Below, piece after piece: positions 1 through 4,931 of a DNA stretch of 5,752 nucleotides. The DNA comes from Clostridia bacterium (GTDB lineage: Bacteria; Bacillota_A; Clostridia; Oscillospirales; CAG-272), in the NCBI GenBank assembly GCA_017395725.1, contig JAFQOB010000257.1, positions 1-5,752 of the forward strand, read 5' to 3'. The notes under the pieces are model-generated. The model was not told where the DNA came from. It searched no databases and was given only the letters and a program-made list of their open reading frames with translations. Position 1 is the first letter of the stretch, and each line of letters begins with the position of its first letter. Made by a program: the position numbers and the translations under genes.

Positions 1-18
1 GCCGGTGGTTATGATTAT

Positions 19-1281
19 TTACTTGTTGTAGGCAAAGTCAACTCTTGCGAGTTCTGCGTTACCTCTGGATATACCTGCTTTCAATACAAGTGTATATTCG
101 CCGTTTGCAAGGTCGTTAAATACATCTGCGAAGTCTTTTCTCAAAGTTATAGAATACTTATCCTGCAAATTGCCCGAATCTTTAACCAAAACAGTTTTTC
201 CTGATTTATCAAAAATTTCAATCTTAACGTAACGCAGCGGAAAGTTAGATTTTACAGAACTGCTAAACATTCCCTTAGCAAGAACTGAGGCAGTAATCTC
301 ATTATCAAGAACAATATAAGGAACCTCAAGCTCACTTAAACTCTTGCTGTATATCGGCAATGTAAGCGGTACATAGTCTGTGCTGTACAATGCCTCAAGT
401 GAATAAGTGTGGTCAACAAACCACGTAGTATTTACGCCTTGAACTGTCTTGTCAAATGCATTCGTTGATTCAATACACTTAACAAAGCTTCTCGAAGGAA
501 TAATCTTTCCTGCGCCGTTCTTTACAATCGTAGGCTCTTCCACAACAACTCTGCAGTGGAGATAGTCCTTCTTTCCAAAATCTTTTCTGTAAACAATATC
601 ACCCTTTTGCAACTGCATATATGCTTCAAACATAACGTCTTTGCCATTAGTTTGACATATTTCACCTGTGGATTGGGGTGATTCGGGCGCTTTGTAATCG
701 CCTACCATTTCCAAGCTGAAAGTCTTTTGTCCGGGCACCCAGTCTGCTGTCCAGCCTTCAGACGGGTCAAACTGCTGCATAGCGCATCGTATCGCCCCCC
801 AGCAATCCATCCCCGGAGCTTCTCTCCATTTTGTAGTTTCGGGAGCATATTTTCCGTCCACGATCAGTGATTCAAAGTATTCATAATTTACCAAACGGTT
901 CGTATAAGGAATTCCCTTATATGTCGTTCCCTTTTTATAGTCAAGGTTAACCGTCCAGTCATTGTCACCTATAACCTCGTTTATACCAAAGGATTCGGCT
1001 GCAACCCATTCAATTGAAGAGTACTTTCTCATTTCTGAAACCATTACTTCTCTGAAATCGCCCTCGGGCAAGTCATATTCAACAACTTTAAAATATTTTG
1101 CCTTTTCTTCTTCGCTGAGCCTTTTTGGTTCTTCTTTTTTATCATTGTTATCTGTCTCTGCAATGTCTCCGCCCACAGTCTCTTTTTCCGTTTCATCGGG
1201 AGTATTCGTTCTTTCGTTTCCGCATGAAAATAAAACCGAAAGTGTAAGTATTGCTATTAACAACAGCACTGATTTTTTCAT
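19..1281 (-). CDS. NlpC/P60-like surface lipoprotein (L1) with C-terminal Ig-like domain
   Basis: Predicted lipid-anchored extracytoplasmic protein of 420 residues. It has a KK-positive n-region, a hydrophobic core and a lipobox LFSC with the lipidated Cys at residue 20, then an acidic Glu/Asp/Lys linker to about residue 60. A conserved segment begins at LPEGDFRE. The middle region resembles an NlpC/P60 (papain-like) fold: YKGIPYTN near 121-128, a nucleophile-like MDCWGA with Cys160, then KGDIVYR and a candidate catalytic His242 in LHCRVVVE, and VDHTYSLEALY with His291. The last 100 residues (SNFPLRYVKIEIFD to NGEYTLVLKAG) look like a beta-sandwich. Likely role is a cell-wall or other amide hydrolase at the surface; the substrate is unknown. 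The start was chosen at 1281 because GAGG at 1291-1294 is 9 nt away, against only 3 nt from the in-frame ATG at 1287, and because this places the lipid Cys at position 20 as in both paralogues. Divergent from R1. The fold assignment is moderate confidence; export as a lipoprotein is strong. Confidence 0.82.
   Translation of the reverse strand: MKKSVLLLIAILTLSVLFSCGNERTNTPDETEKETVGGDIAETDNNDKKEEPKRLSEEEKAKYFKVVEYDLPEGDFREVMVSEMRKYSSIEWVAAESFGINEVIGDNDWTVNLDYKKGTTYKGIPYTNRLVNYEYFESLIVDGKYAPETTKWREAPGMDCWGAIRCAMQQFDPSEGWTADWVPGQKTFSLEMVGDYKAPESPQSTGEICQTNGKDVMFEAYMQLQKGDIVYRKDFGKKDYLHCRVVVEEPTIVKNGAGKIIPSRSFVKCIESTNAFDKTVQGVNTTWFVDHTYSLEALYSTDYVPLTLPIYSKSLSELEVPYIVLDNEITASVLAKGMFSSSVKSNFPLRYVKIEIFDKSGKTVLVKDSGNLQDKYSITLRKDFADVFNDLANGEYTLVLKAGISRGNAELARVDFAYNK
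1148..1173. repeat. 26-bp segment identical to 2326-2351 (L1 copy)
   Basis: Coding for the linker of L1 around GGDIAETDN. It is exactly repeated within L2, although the flanking signal-peptide DNA of the two genes has diverged. Confidence 0.85.
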
Positions 1282-1290
1282 ACTCATTTA

Positions 1291-1294
1291 CCTC
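1291..1294 (-). promoter_or_regulatory. Ribosome binding site deciding the L1 start
   Basis: GAGG on the - strand. It is 3 nt from the upstream ATG (1285-1287) but 9 nt from the second ATG (1279-1281), so the second is the better start. The difference is only two residues (Met-Ser). Confidence 0.65.
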
Positions 1295-1350
1295 ATATTA
1301 TTTTTTTGCATTTAAAATCTTCTCTAAAAAAGTTTCGCACAAATTAACAC

Positions 1351-1378
1351 TTGACTTTTTTGTTCTTTACTATATAAT
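1351..1378 (+). promoter_or_regulatory. Promoter of regulator R1
   Basis: TTGACT (1351-1356), a 16-nt spacer and TATAAT (1373-1378). Expected start of transcription is near 1385, giving a leader of about 80 nt before R1. The -10 overlaps the -10 of the opposing L1 promoter. Confidence 0.8.
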
Positions 1379-1421
1379 ATAATAAAATCCACACTATTTC
1401 AATGAACTATTTTGTTCTTTA
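1358..1421 (+). repeat. 12-bp direct repeat TTTTGTTCTTTA, two copies 52 bp apart
   Basis: Perfect copies lie at 1358-1369, in the spacer of the R1 promoter, and at 1410-1421, upstream of the L1 -35. The 52-bp offset is close to five turns of B-DNA, so both would face the same side of the helix. They flank the shared -10 core. They could be paired half-sites for a dimeric AraC-family protein. Confidence 0.55.
1374..1402 (-). promoter_or_regulatory. Promoter of lipoprotein L1, overlapping the R1 promoter
   Basis: Read on the - strand: TTGAAA (1402-1397), exactly 17 nt, then TATTAT (1379-1374). Start of transcription is expected near 1367, giving a leader of about 85 nt. The -10 shares five bases with the R1 -10, so two polymerases cannot both occupy this region. 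The same arrangement recurs in the other two modules, which raises confidence. Confidence 0.65.
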
Positions 1422-1424
1422 AAA
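1403..1424. promoter_or_regulatory. Candidate AraC-type operator, module 1
   Basis: A 22-bp block immediately upstream of the L1 -35, which is a classic AraC-activator position. It matches the equivalent block of module 3 at 19 of 22 positions (counted by eye) and shares TTTTGTTC with module 2 at the same distance from TTTCAA. That R1 binds here is inference. Confidence 0.5.
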
Positions 1425-1466
1425 GCTGTTTTTTCGCACAAGATTGACCTACCAGGGGAGGACAAT

Positions 1467-2291
1467 ATGAATTTTATAAAAAATATATTTTTTTTCATAC
1501 GCGTTACAGGAAAAAATATAGTCCCAATCGAACGCAGAATTATAGATTTTTATCACCTTACAATAGTACTCAAGGGCAAACTAACCTATATAGTTGACGG
1601 TCAAGAAATTACAGTCGAAGAAAATGACGCTTTGCTTCTTGTCCCCAGTACTGACAGAGAAAGACTTTACTATCCCGATTTTGCTGATTTTATTATATTT
1701 AATTTTCATCCGCCTAAAGAAAATCCTTTATCATCCAATGTGTTTTTCAAAAACTCTGTTAACCAGCCCATAAAAACCTTGCTTAACACGTATCCCTATA
1801 AATTTTATCAAAAGAACGAAATTACGCATTATCAAGGACACGAATACCGTCATTATGAAATCTCCGAAAAAACTAAAGTCAACGCTATTTTGCACAATAT
1901 TTTCAACTGCATCTTCATCGACCTTTTTGACTCCCTGAAATATTCAACAAAAAATACGCACGTAATAAATACTTTGAAATATATAAACGACAATATAACA
2001 GCACCTTTATCTCTTGACTCTGTTTGCAAAGAAGTACATCTCTCAAAAGAATATACTGCAAGAGTGTTTAAACGAGAAATGGGAATAACCGTTACTCAAT
2101 ATATCAACCAACAAAAACTTGATATTGCTAAAAATTTGCTTATTAGTAACGAGTTTGACCTTCAAAGCATCGCTGAAAAAGTCGGATATCAAAACTACAA
2201 CTATTTCTCTCGCATATTCAAAAAGCACTTCGGCATAACACCCATAGGTATGAAAATTGAACTAAAAAAAGCTCAAAAAATATCACCTTAA
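1467..2291 (+). CDS. AraC-family transcriptional regulator (R1)
   Basis: Cytoplasmic one-component regulator of 274 residues, a usual length for an AraC-family protein with an N-terminal sensing half. Residues about 20-85 form a cupin-like beta region (FYHLTIVLKGKLTYIVDGQE, then NDALLLVPSTDRER) expected to bind a small ligand. A helical connector with LHNIFNCIFIDLFDSL follows at 142-157. The DNA-binding half has two helix-turn-helix units: 181-206 (LSLDSVCKEVHLSKEYTARVF) and 231-259 (SIAEKVGYQNYNYFSRIFKKHFGITP, in part), the second carrying the typical AraC signature. The start at 1467 has a strong AGGGGAGG five nt upstream. R1 is divergent from L1, so L1 and its own promoter are the likely targets. 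The ligand cannot be read from sequence. Closest paralogue in the window is R2. Confidence 0.93.
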   Translation: MNFIKNIFFFIRVTGKNIVPIERRIIDFYHLTIVLKGKLTYIVDGQEITVEENDALLLVPSTDRERLYYPDFADFIIFNFHPPKENPLSSNVFFKNSVNQPIKTLLNTYPYKFYQKNEITHYQGHEYRHYEISEKTKVNAILHNIFNCIFIDLFDSLKYSTKNTHVINTLKYINDNITAPLSLDSVCKEVHLSKEYTARVFKREMGITVTQYINQQKLDIAKNLLISNEFDLQSIAEKVGYQNYNYFSRIFKKHFGITPIGMKIELKKAQKISP

Positions 2292-2320
2292 GTTTTTTTA
2301 CTCAAGGTGATTCTTTTTTT
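2282..2320. terminator. Bidirectional intrinsic terminator between R1 and L2
   Basis: An 8-bp stem, ATCACCTT (2282-2289) with AAGGTGAT (2304-2311), is extended past one A-C mismatch by two more pairs and followed by a T-rich tract to 2320. It overlaps the R1 stop codon. On the - strand the same stem is followed by TATTTTTTG, so it can also end L2 transcription. Confidence 0.8.
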
Positions 2321-2459
2321 ATTTATTATCTGTCTCTGCAATGTCTCCGCCTAAAGTCTCGTTTGCGGATTCTTCGGGGGGATTTGTAGTATCGCTCTTG
2401 CATGATACTAAACAAATTGTCAACAACAACACTGTCAGTAAAAATACTATTATTTTCAT
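2319..2459 (-). CDS. Truncated lipoprotein (L2): signal peptide and linker only, 46 aa
   Basis: Encodes a complete lipoprotein signal peptide starting MKIIVFLL, with lipobox LVSC and the lipid Cys at residue 20, exactly as in L1 and L3. It then has 26 linker residues ending ETLGGDIAETDNK and a stop. The whole enzymatic and Ig-like part present in L1 and L3 is missing. The final linker DNA is identical to L1 over 26 bp (2326-2351 with 1148-1173), so it is a 5' remnant of an L1-like gene. An AAGGA Shine-Dalgarno 8 nt upstream and an overlapping-promoter arrangement like that of L1 are retained, so a short lipid-anchored peptide may still be made. It lies against the R1 terminator, where the deletion or duplication joint probably falls. 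Best regarded as a decayed gene that remains translatable; an independent function is possible but unproven. An in-frame ATG at 2568-2570 is rejected because it lies upstream of the predicted transcript start. Confidence 0.7.
   Translation of the reverse strand: MKIIVFLLTVLLLTICLVSCKSDTTNPPEESANETLGGDIAETDNK
2326..2351. repeat. 26-bp segment identical to 1148-1173 (L2 copy)
   Basis: Sits at the 3' end of the truncated L2. Homology to L1 fades just beyond it, in a run of T shared by the R1 terminator tail and the Lys/Glu codons of L1. Confidence 0.85.
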
Positions 2460-2531
2460 AATTTTTTCCTTTCTGTAATATTGTTTTTGCCCTCTCGGCA
2501 CAACACCTAAAAAATTCGCATTTTTTAGCAC

Positions 2532-2559
2532 TTGACTTTTTTCCTCTTTGTTATATAAT
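2532..2559 (+). promoter_or_regulatory. Promoter of regulator R2
   Basis: TTGACT (2532-2537), a 16-nt spacer and TATAAT (2554-2559). The -35, spacer length and preceding GCAC/ACAC context match the R1 promoter. Predicted leader is about 80 nt. Confidence 0.8.
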
Positions 2560-2584
2560 ATACTAAACATAGTATTTTTTTCAA
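2555..2584 (-). promoter_or_regulatory. Promoter of the L2 remnant, overlapping the R2 promoter
   Basis: On the - strand: TTGAAA (2584-2579), an 18-nt spacer, TATTAT (2560-2555). The spacer is one base longer than in modules 1 and 3. The promoter is kept although L2 has lost most of its coding sequence. Confidence 0.55.
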
Positions 2585-2606
2585 TGCATATTTTTGTTCA
2601 TCAATA
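2585..2606. promoter_or_regulatory. Candidate AraC-type operator, module 2
   Basis: Positional equivalent of 1403-1424. It matches module 1 at 15 of 22 positions by eye, including an identical TTTTGTTC (2592-2599) at the same offset from TTTCAA. It is the most diverged of the three blocks. Confidence 0.4.
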
Positions 2607-2646
2607 TAATATTTTAGCACTATTTTGACTTTGGCGGTGATTAGAA

Positions 2647-3462
2647 ATGAATCATGTAAGCAATATGTATTACTATATAAGAGGTAAGGGAAAAAACGTT
2701 ATTCCCATAGAACGCTCCGTAATAGGTTTTCACCACCTTTTTATTGCTCTGAAAGGTAATTACACATATATTGTCAACGGTCAAGAAGTTCAAGTCAGCG
2801 AAGGCGATGCCCTTTTGTTGCCCCCCGGAACTGACAGAGAAAGACTGTTTCATAAGGAGTTCGCCGAACACGCAATTTTTAATTTTAAAATAAAAAAAGA
2901 AAGCGAAATTCCTAACTTTATTCTTTTTAAAAACGCCGTTGACTCCTATATTCGCAATCTACTCGATTCATATCCTTGCAAATATTACAACGACCTTTCA
3001 CATAACTATAATTTCTATATCAAAAAATCTTTGGTAATAGATAATTCCCGCGAGCTTGCTAAAACTAAAGCCATTCTCCACAATCATCTTAACGCCATAC
3101 TTATTACCCTCTTTGATTCATTGAATCCTCAAACACAAAATAAATACGTAAACAGTATTTTGAAATATATAAATGATAACATAACAAACACACTTTCTCT
3201 TGCTGACGTCTGCCAATCGGTACATCTTTCAAAAGAATACGTCGCAAGAGTCTTCAAAAAAGAAATGGGAATTACCGTTACCGATTATATTATCAGACAG
3301 AAGCTTGACCTTGCTAAAAATATGCTTTCAAGCGATGAGGTTTCCCTTAGGGATATTTCAGAAAAATTGGGATATCAGGATTACAACTATTTCTCCAGAT
3401 TATTTAAAAAGCACTACGGCATTTCACCGTTGAAAATGATAAACGATTTGCAAAAAATATAA
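2647..3462 (+). CDS. AraC-family transcriptional regulator (R2)
   Basis: Cytoplasmic regulator of 271 residues and the closest relative of R1 here. The N-terminal cupin-like half shares GKNVIPIERS, YTYIVNGQE, GDALLLPPGTDRERL and IFNF with R1. The stretch at about 112-137 (after SYPCKYY) differs most among the three paralogues. The connector LHNHLNAILITLFDSL is conserved. The first helix-turn-helix spans 183-208 (LSLADVCQSVHLSKEYVARVF) and the second 233-261 (ISEKLGYQDYNYFSRLFKKHYG). The start at 2647 follows a weaker GGTGA about 6 nt upstream; it is supported by alignment of MNHVSN with MNFIKN of R1. R2 keeps an intact gene, promoter and terminator although its divergent partner L2 is only a remnant. 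Its remaining targets may therefore be its own promoter and the neighbouring modules. Ligand unknown. Confidence 0.93.
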   Translation: MNHVSNMYYYIRGKGKNVIPIERSVIGFHHLFIALKGNYTYIVNGQEVQVSEGDALLLPPGTDRERLFHKEFAEHAIFNFKIKKESEIPNFILFKNAVDSYIRNLLDSYPCKYYNDLSHNYNFYIKKSLVIDNSRELAKTKAILHNHLNAILITLFDSLNPQTQNKYVNSILKYINDNITNTLSLADVCQSVHLSKEYVARVFKKEMGITVTDYIIRQKLDLAKNMLSSDEVSLRDISEKLGYQDYNYFSRLFKKHYGISPLKMINDLQKI

Positions 3463-3490
3463 GGGACTTGTTCGCACAAGTCCCTTTTTT
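3461..3490. terminator. Bidirectional intrinsic terminator between R2 and L3
   Basis: A perfect 11-bp stem, AAGGGACTTGT (3461-3471) with ACAAGTCCCTT (3476-3486), around a TCGC loop and followed by T residues to 3490. It overlaps the R2 stop. On the - strand the stem is followed by ATATTTTTTG, so it also serves L3, whose stop is at 3495-3497. Confidence 0.9.
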
Positions 3491-3494
3491 CTGT

Positions 3495-4772
3495 TTATCC
3501 TAATGTAAATTCTACCCTTGCCAATTCCGTGCTACCTCGGGATATTCCCGCCGTAAGCACCATAGTATATTCTCCGCTGTTCACACCCTCAAACACTCCG
3601 CTAAAGTGATTTCTCAGCGGTATGCTTCTTGTATCAGGCATATTATTTTTCAGTTTTGATGAAACAACGTTGTTATCCTTATCTAAAATTTCCACCTTTA
3701 CAAAGCGAATCGGGAAATTGGATTTTACGGTACTCGAAAAACTCTTTTTTGCCAATATCGATGCACTTATCTCGTCATCAAGCAAAAGATAAGGCTTTTC
3801 CATTTCACTTCTGTCTTTTTCGTAGCTTTCGTACGTTACGGGAAGGTAATTTGTTTCATAAAGCTTGGAAAAAGAATAAATATGGTCAACGTACCACGTC
3901 GTATTTACTCCGTCGGTTCTTGTCTTATCAAATTGGTTGGTCTGTTCAATCGTCTTTACAGAACATCTCGATGCAACAATTTTTCCGGCGTTGTTTTTAA
4001 ATATAGTCGGGTCTTCAACCAGCATTCTTACGTGAGACATACCTTTAGTATCGTCTTTTTGAAAGATAATATCGCCCTTTTTTAGCTGAGCGTAGGCATT
4101 GTATATCGTTTCTTCGCTATTCGCTAACTTAATATCCTCTGTTCTCTTTACGTTCTCAGGAACTTTATAGTCGCCTACTATTTTTGCTTCAAAAGCTTTG
4201 TAGCTCGGCATAAGTACATCTGTCACGCCTGCAACGTCGGGGTCAAACTGCTGCGTAGCATTCTGGGTAGATGAATAGCATCCGTTTCCTACTACTGAGT
4301 TAGAGTCGCCCGTTTCCATATTCACTTTGCCATCCTTATAGAATAGCATAAATTCATCATAGCTCGATTTTGCGTTTGTATAAGTTATGCCGCGATATGT
4401 TTCGCCCTTTTTGTACTCAAGCTCGATAAACCAATGCTCAAATTTATCTATAACGCTGAATCCATTTTCGCACACCCATTCAATGTTCGCCTGTTTCCTC
4501 ATATAGTCTACAGCTACGTCTCTGAAATCGCCCTCCGGCAACTCCCAAACAACACACTTGTAATAATCGTCGGGATTAATCTTCAATATGCCGTCTTTAT
4601 TTTTTTCATCATCTTGCTCACTATCTTTAGTTTCTGCGGTTTCACTTGAGGGATTCACCTTTGTTTCTGCCTCTGTTTCTGCTTCTGTTTCTTTAGGAGT
4701 TTCATTTTTACCGCAAGAAACGAAAATACTAACAGTAAGCAAGGCTATTAACAAACAAATAAGCTTCTTCAT
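3495..4772 (-). CDS. NlpC/P60-like surface lipoprotein (L3) with C-terminal Ig-like domain
   Basis: A 425-residue paralogue of L1. The signal peptide starts MKKLICLL with lipobox FVSC, lipid Cys20, then a low-complexity acidic linker with the repeat ETEAETEAETK. The conserved body starts at WELPEGDFRD (76-85). The NlpC/P60-like region shows YRGITYTN (126-133), candidate nucleophile Cys165 in GNGCYSS, KKGDIIFQ, candidate His247 in SHVRMLVEDPTI, then NTTWYVDHIYSF with His297 and ETNYLPVTY. The C-terminal 100 residues align with the Ig-like end of L1 (KSNFPIRFVKVEILD, SGEYTMVLTAGISRG). Unlike L1, the residue before the Cys is Gly, not the Asp usual in NlpC/P60 proteins, and Trp after it is Tyr. 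Either specificity has changed or activity is altered. The start at 4772 has GAGAGG 6 nt upstream. It is divergent from R3 and convergent with R2. Surface location is well supported; catalytic function is inferred. Confidence 0.85.
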   Translation of the reverse strand: MKKLICLLIALLTVSIFVSCGKNETPKETEAETEAETKVNPSSETAETKDSEQDDEKNKDGILKINPDDYYKCVVWELPEGDFRDVAVDYMRKQANIEWVCENGFSVIDKFEHWFIELEYKKGETYRGITYTNAKSSYDEFMLFYKDGKVNMETGDSNSVVGNGCYSSTQNATQQFDPDVAGVTDVLMPSYKAFEAKIVGDYKVPENVKRTEDIKLANSEETIYNAYAQLKKGDIIFQKDDTKGMSHVRMLVEDPTIFKNNAGKIVASRCSVKTIEQTNQFDKTRTDGVNTTWYVDHIYSFSKLYETNYLPVTYESYEKDRSEMEKPYLLLDDEISASILAKKSFSSTVKSNFPIRFVKVEILDKDNNVVSSKLKNNMPDTRSIPLRNHFSGVFEGVNSGEYTMVLTAGISRGSTELARVEFTLG

Positions 4773-4817
4773 TTTCTACCTCTCTGTGCATCATTTAAAA
4801 TTTGTTCTATATTGCCA

Positions 4818-4846
4818 TTGACAGTTTTATCCTCTTACTATATAAT
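4818..4846 (+). promoter_or_regulatory. Promoter of regulator R3
   Basis: Perfect consensus TTGACA (4818-4823), 17-nt spacer, TATAAT (4841-4846). Transcription should begin near 4853, leaving a leader of about 80 nt before ATG 4932. It is the strongest-looking of the three regulator promoters. Confidence 0.85.
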
Positions 4847-4870
4847 AAAACAAATCAGCGTATTTTTCAA
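4842..4870 (-). promoter_or_regulatory. Promoter of lipoprotein L3, overlapping the R3 promoter
   Basis: On the - strand: TTGAAA (4870-4865), exactly 17 nt, TATTAT (4847-4842). It shares its -10 bases with the R3 promoter, as in modules 1 and 2. Predicted leader to L3 is about 63 nt. Confidence 0.65.
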
Positions 4871-4892
4871 TAAACTATTTTGCTTTTTAAAA
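4871..4892. promoter_or_regulatory. Candidate AraC-type operator, module 3
   Basis: A 22-bp block next to the L3 -35, equal to the module 1 block at 19 of 22 positions. It is far better conserved than neighbouring intergenic DNA, and the spacing to the TTTCAA hexamer is unchanged. Confidence 0.5.
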
Positions 4893-4916
4893 CACGTTTT
4901 TTTAACTATATTGCCC

Positions 4917-4923
4917 AAGAGGG
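4917..4923 (+). promoter_or_regulatory. Ribosome binding site deciding the R3 start
   Basis: AAGAGGG, 8 nt before ATG 4932. The reading frame stays open back to a TTG at 4812, but that codon precedes the -35 of the R3 promoter, so 4932 is the start. Confidence 0.75.
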
Positions 4924-4931
4924 ATTTATTT

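Noticed and set aside
962..1315. Open frame on the + strand opposite the 5' part of L1
   Set aside because: Antisense shadow of the acidic linker and signal peptide; Ser/Phe-rich composition, no ribosome binding site, no homologous feel.
1385..1466. Riboswitch or structured leader in the roughly 80-nt regulator leaders
   Set aside because: The leaders are T/A-rich with no strong stems and no recognisable aptamer core; conservation is limited to the block next to TTTCAA, which fits a protein-binding site better.
2460..2570. Upstream extension of L2 to ATG at 2568-2570
   Set aside because: It would begin upstream of the predicted transcript start and place 37 residues before a normal lipoprotein signal peptide that has its own ribosome binding site.
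2641..2871. Open frame on the - strand over the start of R2
   Set aside because: Covers the conserved cupin-coding region of R2 in antisense and has no plausible translation signal.
3200..3433. Second + strand frame inside R2
   Set aside because: Out-of-frame reading of the helix-turn-helix region, which is clearly coded in the R2 frame.
3471..3480. TTCGCACAAG in the R2 terminator matching 1433-1442 near R1
   Set aside because: Here it is part of the hairpin loop and stem of a terminator, so the match to the promoter-region repeat is probably chance.
2282..3490. Mobile element or composite transposon explaining the duplication
   Set aside because: No transposase, terminal inverted repeats or target-site duplications are visible around the units; the hairpins are terminators.
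3629..4085. Overlapping open frames on the + strand inside L3
   Set aside because: Antisense shadows of a well-supported coding region whose protein aligns with L1 throughout.
4812..4931. Upstream extension of R3 to a TTG codon, adding 40 residues
   Set aside because: The TTG lies before the -35 of a consensus promoter. ATG 4932 has its own Shine-Dalgarno and aligns with the starts of R1 and R2.
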